A stretch of DNA of 64,000 bases, taken from assembly GCF_006385595.1 (NCBI RefSeq), contig NZ_CP041046.1, positions 2,418,001-2,482,000 of the forward strand. Reading direction: 5' to 3'. This document shows, piece by piece, positions 8,448 through 16,478 of the stretch. The first letter of the stretch is position 1. Each line of letters starts with the position of its first letter. The DNA is from Luteibacter pinisoli (lineage in GTDB: Bacteria; Pseudomonadota; Gammaproteobacteria; Xanthomonadales; Rhodanobacteraceae). Under the pieces are notes generated by a model. That model did no database searches and had not been told where the DNA came from. It saw only the letters and a program-made list of their open reading frames with translations. Both the position numbers and the translations under genes were made by a program.

Positions 8448-9413
8448 TTGCAGGTGCCAGTTCCATGCGCTGGCGAGGATGTCCTCCATTCGCGCCATGG
8501 CGGGCTGCCAGCCCAGCTCGTCGCGCGCCTGCTGGCTCGAGGCGACCAGGGTGGCGGGGTCGCCGGCCCGACGCTCGGCGAACTCGTGCGGCACCGGTCG
8601 CCCCGTCACCTTCTCCGCCGCCGCGATCACTTCGCGAACGCTGAAACCTTCACCGTTGCCCAGGTTGAAGGTGAATGCGCCTTCGTTGCGCGCCATGTAA
8701 TCAATGGCCAGCATGTGCGCCGAGGCGAGGTCGCTGACGTGGACGTAGTCACGTACGCAGGTGCCGTCGCGGGTGTCGTAGTCCGTACCGAACACCTTCA
8801 GGCCCTTGCCCTGTCCCAGCACCGCTTTCAGCACGTTGGGGATAAGGTGTGTTTCGGGGTCGTGGGCCTCGCCGATGGAACCACACGATGACGCACCCGC
8901 GGCATTGAAATAACGCAGGGCCACGGAGCGGAGCCCATACGCCTTGGCAGCATCGGCCAGAACCTGCTCGATCATCAGCTTGCTTTGGCCGTAGGGATTG
9001 ATGGGCACGGTCGGGTGCGTCTCATCAATGGTGTCCGACACCGGGTGCCCGAATACCGCTGCCGTCGACGAGAACACGATGCGATCCACGGACGCATGTC
9101 GCATCGCCTCCAGCAGCGAGATCGTATTGCCTACGTTGTTCTCGTAGTACGCATACGGATCGGTGACGGACTCGCCCACCAGCGAACGCGCGCAGAAGTG
9201 CATCACCGCATCGAAACGGTGTTCCGCGAACACCCGGGCGAGCTTGCCCGCGTCACCGATATCCCCGTGCACCAGCGGCACCCCCTGGGGCACCGAGCCT
9301 CGGTGCCCCGTGGAGAGGTTGTCGTACACCACCACGTCGTGGCCGTTATCCAGCACGTAGCGCACCATGTGCGAGCCGACATAGCCCGCGCCACCACAAA
9401 TCAGGATCTTCAA
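8436..9413 (-). CDS. galE: UDP-glucose 4-epimerase
   Basis: A 325-residue extended short-chain dehydrogenase. The Rossmann motif GGAGYVGS is at residues 8-15, the NLSTGH NAD-binding loop follows, the catalytic Ser-Thr region is SSTAAVFG, and the YGQSK motif gives the catalytic Tyr-Lys pair. RYFNAAGA is the GalE-specific substrate loop. It interconverts UDP-glucose and UDP-galactose in the cytoplasm, supplying galactose for the polymer. It starts three bases after the sugar-phosphate transferase gene and is surely co-transcribed with it. The length is slightly short of the E. coli enzyme (338) but within the family range. Confidence 0.95.
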   Translation of the reverse strand: MKILICGGAGYVGSHMVRYVLDNGHDVVVYDNLSTGHRGSVPQGVPLVHGDIGDAGKLARVFAEHRFDAVMHFCARSLVGESVTDPYAYYENNVGNTISLLEAMRHASVDRIVFSSTAAVFGHPVSDTIDETHPTVPINPYGQSKLMIEQVLADAAKAYGLRSVALRYFNAAGASSCGSIGEAHDPETHLIPNVLKAVLGQGKGLKVFGTDYDTRDGTCVRDYVHVSDLASAHMLAIDYMARNEGAFTFNLGNGEGFSVREVIAAAEKVTGRPVPHEFAERRAGDPATLVASSQQARDELGWQPAMARMEDILASAWNWHLQPRF

Positions 9414-9416
9414 GGT

Positions 9417-10886
9417 CTACTGCGCCTCTTCTACGACAACGACGGGCGTTTGCGGAGCGGTGGCGGCCTCAGGTGCGGCACCGGCCACCAGCCCTGTCCG
9501 CGACGATGACTGCTTTTCACTGTGGACGAAGCCCTTGAACAGGGTCATGAAGATGATCCGCAGGTCGAAACCGAGCGACCAGTGGTTGATGTAGTAAAGA
9601 TCATGCTCGATGCGCCGGGTGAGATCGGTATCCCCGCGCCACCCATTCACCTGGGCCCAGCCGGTGATCCCGGCCTTGACCAGGTGCTTGTGCATGTAGC
9701 CGTCGATCTCCCCCTTGAACTGCTCCACGAACATGGGCCGCTCAGGGCGCGGGCCGACGATGGACATGTCTCCACGCAACACGTTCAGGAACTGCGGCAG
9801 CTCATCCAGGCTGGTCTGGCGAATGAATTTGCCGAATCGGGTGGTGGTCTTGTTCTGCGCACCGCCCCACGCGACCTTGCCGCTTTTCTCCATGTCCACG
9901 GGCATGGAGCGGAACTTCATCATCTCGAACTCCTTGCCATCCAGGCCGATGCGGCGCTGGCGATAGAGCACGGGGCCGGGGCTGGAGAGCTTCACGCCGA
10001 TGGCAAGCGCCAACATCAGCGGCGAGATCATGAGCAGGATACCGGCGGCCAGCACGCGGTCTTCGATGTTCTTCACCAGCCATGCCTGGCCTTCCAGCGG
10101 GCTGGTGCGCAGCGTAACGATAGGCACGCCGCCGCAATCTTCCATCTGGTGGTTGATGAGCTGCCGGCCGAGCAGGTCCGGCACGAGCTTCACCGTGACC
10201 ACGAACTGCTCCATGCGGTCCATGGCGTAGGTGATCGCGCGATTTGCACTCACCGGCAGTGCGATGAGCACCTCGTCCCATTCACCGCGCTGGAGGATGT
10301 CTTCGAGTTCAAGGAGCGAACCTGCGAGCGGAACGCCTTCGGGCACGCCGTGGTCGTAGCTCGTTTTGACGTACGCGGTGATATCCATGCCCAGTGCGGC
10401 ATTGCCACGCACCTGTTCAAGCATGTGCAAACCTGAATCGGTCGCACCGACGAGGAGACAGCGTGCAATACCTTCGCCACGCTCACGAAGGCGACGCAAT
10501 GCAACAAGCGCGATGAGTCGTACCAGCGCGAATCCGACAAGCCCAAGCGCGAATGTCAGCAACACCCAGCCACGTGAGAACGTGTCGCCGAGTTTCAGCA
10601 GATATCCCATCACCATGAGACCGACAAACGACGCAGCCCACGATGCTGCGATGCGCAAATATTGACTGATCGGGCGTTCGCCAAGCGGTTGCTCGTACAC
10701 ACGCAAGCCCATGGATATGACCAGGGTCATCAGCACGAGCATGACCATGGCAGCCGCGTAGGTGCTGTCCATGGCTGCGCCCTCAAAGCGCACCAGATGG
10801 GCCACGTGGGCCGCGGTGACCGCCGTCATCAGGTCACCCGCATGAAGCTCCAGATCAACTAAAGCGTTGATTTTTTTCAGTTGCAT
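9417..10886 (-). CDS. Undecaprenyl-phosphate sugar phosphotransferase (GumD/WcaJ type)
   Basis: A 489-residue initiating enzyme. The N-terminal half has about four membrane helices and a CoA-binding-like domain (LLVGATDSGLHMLEQV). A further membrane segment precedes the C-terminal bacterial sugar transferase domain, with FEMMKFRSM, RFGKFIRQTSLDELPQFLNVLRGDMSIVGPRP and GITGWAQVNGWRGDT. Such enzymes transfer glucose-1-phosphate, or sometimes galactose-1-phosphate, from UDP-sugar to undecaprenyl phosphate, starting repeat-unit assembly. The ATG has an AAGG eight bases upstream. The C-terminus carries an unusual extension rich in Ala, Thr and Val after SEKQSSSR. It is the first gene of the gumD-galE transcript. 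Confidence 0.93.
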   Translation of the reverse strand: MQLKKINALVDLELHAGDLMTAVTAAHVAHLVRFEGAAMDSTYAAAMVMLVLMTLVISMGLRVYEQPLGERPISQYLRIAASWAASFVGLMVMGYLLKLGDTFSRGWVLLTFALGLVGFALVRLIALVALRRLRERGEGIARCLLVGATDSGLHMLEQVRGNAALGMDITAYVKTSYDHGVPEGVPLAGSLLELEDILQRGEWDEVLIALPVSANRAITYAMDRMEQFVVTVKLVPDLLGRQLINHQMEDCGGVPIVTLRTSPLEGQAWLVKNIEDRVLAAGILLMISPLMLALAIGVKLSSPGPVLYRQRRIGLDGKEFEMMKFRSMPVDMEKSGKVAWGGAQNKTTTRFGKFIRQTSLDELPQFLNVLRGDMSIVGPRPERPMFVEQFKGEIDGYMHKHLVKAGITGWAQVNGWRGDTDLTRRIEHDLYYINHWSLGFDLRIIFMTLFKGFVHSEKQSSSRTGLVAGAAPEAATAPQTPVVVVEEAQ

Positions 10887-11304
10887 GACAAGTACCTTCT
10901 GCCAGGCGACACGGCCCGCAAAGCGGTCGTATCAAGGTACGTGCCCCCTGTAGCACCGGCGAGGCTCCATCCAGGATCTCGTATCGGTCCAACACGCGTT
11001 CGGCCGATTCCGCGGAGCCACCGGAATCGGTTTTGTTCACCACCATCGCAACACCGCGAGATGAGAGGATGCTGCATGGCCACGAAATTCGCCGCAATCG
11101 CGTATCACGTAAAAGCTGACACGAGTCACAGAAACAGTGGATGAATTTTGACGTTCAGCGGAATGACTTGCTTGTTGTCACGTCAATAGCGGTGAATGAT
11201 GATGCGTGTTGCATGAACGTACGCGTTCCTGAACACGCAGCGTGTGTATCGCGTAGCACGCATCTCTTCGCCACAGCGCGATTCGACATTGCAGGAGAAA
11301 AATC
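10887..11304. other. Divergent intergenic region between gumD-like gene and yjbE-like gene
   Basis: About 420 bases without a convincing gene. Short open frames on both strands overlap one another, lack recognisable products and have poor starts. The region presumably holds the divergent promoters of the minus-strand gumD-galE unit and the plus-strand secretion genes. The stretch 11100-11200 is noticeably more AT-rich than its surroundings. An AGGAGA ribosome binding site ends the region, six bases before 11305. No riboswitch fold was recognised. Confidence 0.5.
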
Positions 11305-11640
11305 ATGAAGCGTCTGCTCATTGCATGCACCATCCTGGCTGTTGCTGCACCACTGTGGGCGCAAACGCAGCGCGCAGCGCAACCGGCCGCAGAAAATGGA
11401 AATGCCGAAAATACTCCTGCGCAAGCGCCGCGCGTCGCCACTCCGACGCAAGCACGACACGCGTCGCAAGGTGCTGTAGCGCCCGCACGCGTCGGCCCCG
11501 GCACAGCTGCCATGGCAGCGGCAACGGGTGCAACCGCCAACTCCGCAACGGGCACGGGTAACGATGGCACCGGCGGTACGGGTGGCACGGGTGGAACCGG
11601 CGGCACGGGCGGCACAGGCGGCACGACGGGCACGCACTAA
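11305..11640 (+). CDS. Small secreted Gly/Thr-repeat protein, YjbE/GfcA-like
   Basis: A 111-residue protein with a clear Sec signal (MKRLLIACTILAVAAPLWAQ, cleavage after AQA-like site near residue 20), a low-complexity Ala/Gln/Thr middle and a C-terminal run of GGT tripeptides at residues 88-108. The strong AGGAGA site supports the start. E. coli YjbE and GfcA are small exported proteins with the same layout, and their operons also encode the Wza, YjbF, YjbG and YjbH homologues found around this gene. Sequence identity is not assessable for such low complexity, so the equivalence rests on layout and neighbours. The molecular role of this family is not established. Confidence 0.7.
   Translation: MKRLLIACTILAVAAPLWAQTQRAAQPAAENGNAENTPAQAPRVATPTQARHASQGAVAPARVGPGTAAMAAATGATANSATGTGNDGTGGTGGTGGTGGTGGTGGTTGTH
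11566..11637 (+). repeat. Nine-base tandem repeats encoding Gly-Gly-Thr
   Basis: About six to seven imperfect copies of a GGCGGCACG-like nine-base unit encode successive GGT tripeptides at the end of the yjbE-like gene. Codon choice varies between copies (ggc/ggt, acg/aca/acc), so selection on the peptide is likely. In-frame slippage could change the length without disrupting the frame. Confidence 0.8.
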
Positions 11641-11659
11641 GTTGGTGCGTAAGGAAATT

Positions 11660-11675
11660 GGACGTCCAGACGTCC
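11660..11675. promoter_or_regulatory. Perfect 7+7 inverted repeat upstream of the exporter gene
   Basis: GGACGTC and GACGTCC are separated by CA, 71 bases before the exporter start codon. It can also be read as two tandem eight-base GACGTC-centred boxes (GGACGTCC, AGACGTCC). It looks like a repressor or activator site controlling the exporter-ugd transcript; the protein that binds is unknown. Confidence 0.45.
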
Positions 11676-11745
11676 GATGCGTTCCCGATCGGTTAATGCT
11701 GGGTCGGTTTAAGTAGTGGAGTTTCACCCTAGGAATCCGCGCACG

Positions 11746-12861
11746 ATGAAGTTCCTGCCGACCCTCGGTCTGGCCGGATGCTGCCTGCTTCTGCACGCCT
11801 GCGTCCTCGCACCCGGCCAGCACATGAACACCGGCGAGCTGAACGACAAGGAGAGCGCCGCTGGCGCGCGTTACCAGCTCGTCCCCATTACCCCCAAGCT
11901 GATCGCCATGGACAAGGCCTCGGCCACCCCGGCCGGCCTTGATCCCGAGCTGACCGCCTACAAGCCCGACGACTACCATATTGGCCCGGGCGATTCGCTT
12001 TACATCACGGTATGGGAGCATCCCGAGCTCACCTCACCGGCGGGGTCCCAGCAGCAAACCGCCGCCAACGGCCGCCTGGTGCGCCCGGATGGCACCCTGT
12101 TCTACCCGTATGTGGGCCAGATCAAGGCCACGGGCCTCACCATCGAGCAGTTGCGGGTGGAGATTTCCGACCGGCTGACCAAGTACATCGCCAAGCCCCA
12201 GGTGGATATCAGCATCGTGGGCTTTGCGAGCCAACGCGTCACGATGGGCGGCGCATTCACCAATACGTCCCCGCAGAACATCACCGTCGCGCCGCTCACG
12301 CTGTCACAGGCCGTGGGCGCGGCAGGCGTCAACGCGCAGCTGGCGGACCTCTCCAACGTCGTGCTTCGGCGCGACAACCGCGAGTACCACCTGAACCTGG
12401 ACGCGCTCTCCCATACCTTGCAGGGCGGCCAGGATGTGTACCTGAAGGGCGGTGACAGCATCTACCTGCCCTACAACGATAACCACGAGGTCTACGTCCT
12501 GGGCGAGGTACTGCGTCCGCAGGCCATCTCGTTCAAGACCACGGATCTCAGCCTCACGCAGGCCCTGGGGCGCTCCGGGGGCCTCAACCAGACCAGTTCA
12601 AACGGCAAGGCGGTGTATGTCATCCGCGGCGTCGAGAACATGGAGAAGGCACCTGCCTCGATCTTCCAGCTCGACAATTCGTCCCCCGCCGCCTTCGCGG
12701 TGGCGGCGCAGTTCGCGGTGAAACCCGGTGACGTGATCTACGTCGGCCCAGCCGGCATTACACGCTGGAACCGCTTCATCAGCCAGCTGCTCCCGCTCTC
12801 GGGCCTGATCAATAACGCAGCGACCGCCCAATACAACCTCGATCGCGACAGTCAGTTGTAG
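11746..12861 (+). CDS. Polysaccharide export outer-membrane lipoprotein (Wza/GumB/GfcE type)
   Basis: A 371-residue exporter. The ATG at 11746 is preferred over an upstream GTG because it gives a proper lipoprotein signal, MKFLPTLGLAGCCLLLHAC, with the lipobox cysteine at residue 19. The Poly_export domain follows (DDYHIGPGDSLYITVWEHPEL and RPDGTLFYPYVGQIKATGLTIEQL), then SLBB beta-grasp domains (VYVLGEVLRPQAISF) and a C-terminal segment (RWNRFISQLLPLSGLI) fitting the transmembrane helix of Wza's octameric pore. It would carry the polymer across the outer membrane. No Wzc/GumC co-polymerase gene is adjacent, which is unusual. ugd follows 43 bases downstream. Confidence 0.92.
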   Translation: MKFLPTLGLAGCCLLLHACVLAPGQHMNTGELNDKESAAGARYQLVPITPKLIAMDKASATPAGLDPELTAYKPDDYHIGPGDSLYITVWEHPELTSPAGSQQQTAANGRLVRPDGTLFYPYVGQIKATGLTIEQLRVEISDRLTKYIAKPQVDISIVGFASQRVTMGGAFTNTSPQNITVAPLTLSQAVGAAGVNAQLADLSNVVLRRDNREYHLNLDALSHTLQGGQDVYLKGGDSIYLPYNDNHEVYVLGEVLRPQAISFKTTDLSLTQALGRSGGLNQTSSNGKAVYVIRGVENMEKAPASIFQLDNSSPAAFAVAAQFAVKPGDVIYVGPAGITRWNRFISQLLPLSGLINNAATAQYNLDRDSQL

Positions 12862-12904
12862 CGGAGGCGCCGGAGACATCTTTCCCGCACTACAGGCGAC
12901 ATGA

Positions 12905-14242
12905 ATGAAGGTCACTATCTTTGGTACCGGTTACGTGGGTTTGGTTACCGGCGCCTGTCTCGCGGAAATGGGCAACCACGTAGTCTGCGTGGATATCGAC
13001 GAAGCCAAGGTGGAGGGCCTCAAGAAGGGCGTCATCCCCATCTATGAACCGGGCCTCGAGCCCATCGTCACGCGCAACCACGCGGCCGGTCAGCTCGATT
13101 TCACCACGGACCCGGCCTCGGCCATTGCGCACGGCGAGATCATCTTCATCGCCGTCGGCACCCCGCCCGACGAGGACGGCAGTGCCGACCTGCGCTACGT
13201 GCTTAGCGTGGCACGCACCATCGGCCAGCACCTCGACCGTTACGCGGTGGTCGTGAACAAGTCCACGGTACCCGTGGGGACGGCCGACAAGGTCCGCGAT
13301 GCCATCGCCGAGGTACTCGCTGGCCGCGGCGAAGGCATCGCCTTCGACGTGGTATCCAACCCCGAATTCCTGAAGGAAGGCGACGCCGTCGAGGATTGCC
13401 TTCGCCCGGACCGGATCGTCGTCGGCGCCTCGAGCGATCGCGCGGTGGGCCGCTTGCGCAAGCTCTACGCCCCGTTCAACCGCAACCACGACCGCATGGT
13501 GGTGATGGACGAGCGATCCGCCGAGCTGACCAAGTACGCCGCCAACGCGATGCTGGCCACCAAGATCAGCTTCATGAACGAGATCGCCAACATCGCCGAA
13601 CGCGTCGGGGCGGACGTGGAGCTCGTGCGCCAGGGTATCGGCTCCGATCCCCGCATTGGCTACCACTTCATCTACCCGGGCGCCGGCTACGGTGGCTCGT
13701 GCTTCCCGAAGGATGTGCAGGCGCTGGAGCGCATCGCCCGCGCACACGACTACGACGCGCGATTGCTCGCCATGGTCGAGGCCGTGAACCACACGCAGAA
13801 GACCCGTCTGTTCGCGCAGATCCAGCGCCATTTCAACGGCGACGTCGCTGGCAAGACCATCGCGTTGTGGGGCCTGGCGTTCAAGCCGAACACCGACGAC
13901 ATGCGTGAAGCGCCGAGCCGGCGACTCATCGAAGCGCTCTGGGAAGCAGGGGCCAAGGTTCGCGCCTACGATCCGGAGGCCCGCGAAGAAACGGCACGCA
14001 TCTACGGCACGCGTGATGACCTCGTCCTTTGCGAGTCGCCGTACGATGCCCTCAAGGGCGCCGATGTCCTCGCCCTGGTCACCGAGTGGAAGGCTTTCCG
14101 CAGCCCCGACTTCGCGCGGGTGAAGGCGGCCCTGAAGGAACCCGCCCTGTTCGATGGCCGCAATCTCTACGACCCGGCCACGGTGGAAGAGGCCGGCCTC
14201 GCCTACTACGGCATCGGCCGCGGCCGCTCACTCCAGCGCTAA
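12905..14242 (+). CDS. ugd: UDP-glucose 6-dehydrogenase
   Basis: A 445-residue enzyme of the UDP-glucose/GDP-mannose dehydrogenase family. It has the N-terminal Rossmann motif FGTGYVGLVTGACLAEMGN, the NPEFLKEGDAVEDCLRPDRIV substrate loop, the catalytic cysteine in GYGGSCFPKD, and the C-terminal WGLAFKPNTDDMREAPS domain. It oxidises UDP-glucose to UDP-glucuronate with two NAD. It should supply glucuronic acid for an acidic exopolysaccharide. It follows the exporter gene on the same strand and ends at a strong hairpin. Confidence 0.95.
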   Translation: MKVTIFGTGYVGLVTGACLAEMGNHVVCVDIDEAKVEGLKKGVIPIYEPGLEPIVTRNHAAGQLDFTTDPASAIAHGEIIFIAVGTPPDEDGSADLRYVLSVARTIGQHLDRYAVVVNKSTVPVGTADKVRDAIAEVLAGRGEGIAFDVVSNPEFLKEGDAVEDCLRPDRIVVGASSDRAVGRLRKLYAPFNRNHDRMVVMDERSAELTKYAANAMLATKISFMNEIANIAERVGADVELVRQGIGSDPRIGYHFIYPGAGYGGSCFPKDVQALERIARAHDYDARLLAMVEAVNHTQKTRLFAQIQRHFNGDVAGKTIALWGLAFKPNTDDMREAPSRRLIEALWEAGAKVRAYDPEAREETARIYGTRDDLVLCESPYDALKGADVLALVTEWKAFRSPDFARVKAALKEPALFDGRNLYDPATVEEAGLAYYGIGRGRSLQR

Positions 14243-14247
14243 CGAAC

Positions 14248-14281
14248 CAAGGCGCGCGCCGGTGAACCGGCGCGCGCCTTG
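14248..14281 (+). terminator. Strong bidirectional hairpin between ugd and yjbH
   Basis: A 16-base arm (14248-14263) is followed two bases later by its exact reverse complement (14266-14281), centred on GCGCGCGCC. It lies between the converging stops of ugd and yjbH, six bases past the ugd stop. There is no T-run, but the stability and position fit transcript ends from both sides. Confidence 0.75.
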
Positions 14282-14297
14282 CCGTGATCCATCCGGC

Positions 14298-16478
14298 TTA
14301 TTGGGAAATCTTCCCCAGGTTCTTGTCGAACAGGTCGCTGTCGAGATCGTTGGTCAGCGTGTACAGGGTGTACCGCTTGTTCAGGCGGGCGCCACCGTCA
14401 CGCACCAGCGGCTGCCACATCAGCGTCGCCCTGTTCCGCGACGAGTTAGGCAGCAGCGCATCAAACGGGATCGACACGTAGATGCCCTTGTCAAAGCTGC
14501 CTTCGCCATACCCCGCATTACCCGACTTGGTCGTCACCGTGGCATAGGCGCCCATGCGGGTGCCGTTGGCGAACTGGCGTGACACGTCAATCGTCGTGCC
14601 CCAGTCGCCCGCCAGGTAACGCCCGACGCTGACCGCGAGCGTGACGTTGTGGAACCCCGTATCCAGGTAGCCCGTGGCCTGCCCGGTGATCACGTGGTAC
14701 TTCCGCAGCGAGAAATCCTGGTCAAACCCGCGGGCCTTCACCCAGTTGATGTCGCCACCCACGGCCCAGTGCTCGCCGAACGGTCGGTAGAGCACTTCAC
14801 CGCCGGCGCCCGCGTACATGCTTTCCAGCATGCCGGCGTAGGCCATGCCATAGAGATCTTCGCCCAGCTTGTGGGTGCCGGTGAGCTGGAAGTTCGGCAT
14901 CGTGATGTCCGAACTGGTCACGTATTTGCGCACGTCGGTACGCACGCGCGGCAGGTTGCTGGGCGCGTCATAGCGGAACTTGTCGTAGTTGTTGGCGATG
15001 TTCACCGCCAGCACGCCGTCCAGCCACAAGTGCCGGTTGAAGTTGAAAGTGCCGTATCCCGCGCCATACACCTGGTAAAAGATGAAGGCATCCGGGCCGC
15101 CAACGCTCTGCTGATAACCGATGGACGTGCCGCCCGTGAAGCGCTTGAGTGGGGCGTTGTACAGCACTTCCTCCTCGCGGGAGGTCACCGGGTCCTGTTC
15201 CACGCTGCGGCGGAAGGTGGGCAAGTCGATCTCGTGGTTCAACAGCTCGATGAACCGCGGGCGGTGCACGCTGGTATCCACCGTGCTCAGGCCGTTTCGC
15301 TCGCTGGTCACCGTGACCCAGTCGATACTGTTATCCACGCGATTATCGACAATGCGCGTGGCGCGGCCTGCGCCTTCCGCCGTATAGAAGAAGCGCTCCT
15401 GCTCACCCTGGATCACCAGTTCCGAGCCACGCCGGCTAATACTGCTGACGTTGATGCCCGCATTGGCGTTCAAGGTCCTGGCGACCTCGGCCCAGTCCAC
15501 CTGTGCCGGCGGTTTGCGGTCGGGCGGTGGCGCCGCGTCTTGTCCCGCGCCGAGATCGGGGGGCGCGGCCGCTGCCGGCGCGCTGGTAAACGACACCGGC
15601 TCCGGCGGCGGATCGAACGACTTCTCCGGCCCGACATGCTTGGCGAGGTTGCTGTGCAGCGTCAGCGCCGCGGTCCCGATGTTGCCGCGCTCATAACCCA
15701 GGGTGAGGTCCACGTTGCCGTTGAGACGGAACACGGCGCCAAGGTTCACGGGCCAGCGCTGCGGCTGGTTGTTCTTCTGCGGCTGGTTCTTGTAATCGTT
15801 GCCGTCCAGCTCGGCCTTCAGCACCAGCCATTTCCAGGGCGAGTGGTATTCGACGCCGCCGATGAAACCCGGCCGGCCACGCAGGAACTTGTTGATGCTC
15901 AGCGCACCCGTCGCCCCCGTGCCGCTGGCCGGGCGGGTACGGAAGCGGTCACTGATGAAGTTCAGCGGGTTGGCGATATCGCCGCGGTTGCCGATATAGC
16001 CCCAGGCCAGGCCCAGGCTGAAATCGAAGTTGCCGGCGCGCTTGCTGGCCACCAGGTACTCGCTGGAGAACAGGCCCGTACCGCCCACGTCACGCACGCC
16101 AAAGGCCACCGCAGGCAGCCAGCGCGATTCCTCCCACAGACGCGCCTTCACGTCGATGGATTTGTCCTTGTAGGTCTGGCTACCGCTGAGCGAGCGCGCG
16201 CCATAGAGGCGGTTACTGACATTCGTATAGCGGAAGCTTCCTTCCAGCCACGGCAACGGCTGCATGGAGACGTTGTAGTTCGTATACGGGGTGGTGCGGC
16301 TCAGTACGAAACTGAATTCGCCCTCCTCCGCCATGCGCGCCGTCGGCGTCTGGAGCAAGCCCACCCCGCCGAAGTCACTCTGCGTGTAGTACTCCTGCGC
16401 ATGGACGCTGGCGACGCCACCCGCCCAGAGCACCAGGGCGGCGCAACTGCCCCGCCATGCCGGATGGCGCCGCCTCAA
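14298..16478 (-). CDS. yjbH: YjbH/GfcD-family outer-membrane exopolysaccharide protein
   Basis: A 726-residue protein with a signal peptide ending at VHAQ (residue 28). The YTQSDFGGVGLLQTPTARMAEEGE opening and the long run of alternating beta-strands match the YjbH/WbfB/GfcD family, of about 700 residues. Family models predict outer-membrane barrels with a periplasmic part. A Pro/Ala-rich linker with a PPPEPVSFTSAPAAAAPP segment sits near residue 300. The start overlaps the stop of the upstream lipoprotein gene, so the two are translationally coupled. It is thought to help secrete or anchor an acidic exopolysaccharide; the mechanism is unproven. Confidence 0.88.
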   Translation of the reverse strand: MRRRHPAWRGSCAALVLWAGGVASVHAQEYYTQSDFGGVGLLQTPTARMAEEGEFSFVLSRTTPYTNYNVSMQPLPWLEGSFRYTNVSNRLYGARSLSGSQTYKDKSIDVKARLWEESRWLPAVAFGVRDVGGTGLFSSEYLVASKRAGNFDFSLGLAWGYIGNRGDIANPLNFISDRFRTRPASGTGATGALSINKFLRGRPGFIGGVEYHSPWKWLVLKAELDGNDYKNQPQKNNQPQRWPVNLGAVFRLNGNVDLTLGYERGNIGTAALTLHSNLAKHVGPEKSFDPPPEPVSFTSAPAAAAPPDLGAGQDAAPPPDRKPPAQVDWAEVARTLNANAGINVSSISRRGSELVIQGEQERFFYTAEGAGRATRIVDNRVDNSIDWVTVTSERNGLSTVDTSVHRPRFIELLNHEIDLPTFRRSVEQDPVTSREEEVLYNAPLKRFTGGTSIGYQQSVGGPDAFIFYQVYGAGYGTFNFNRHLWLDGVLAVNIANNYDKFRYDAPSNLPRVRTDVRKYVTSSDITMPNFQLTGTHKLGEDLYGMAYAGMLESMYAGAGGEVLYRPFGEHWAVGGDINWVKARGFDQDFSLRKYHVITGQATGYLDTGFHNVTLAVSVGRYLAGDWGTTIDVSRQFANGTRMGAYATVTTKSGNAGYGEGSFDKGIYVSIPFDALLPNSSRNRATLMWQPLVRDGGARLNKRYTLYTLTNDLDSDLFDKNLGKISQ

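Noticed and set aside
10855..11144. Short open frames on both strands upstream of the gumD-like gene
   Set aside because: They overlap each other and the gumD start, and have no conserved features or good ribosome sites. They more likely cover promoter DNA.
11566..11637. Possible CRISPR-like tandem repeats
   Set aside because: The units are nine bases without spacers and encode a regular GGT peptide in a good gene.
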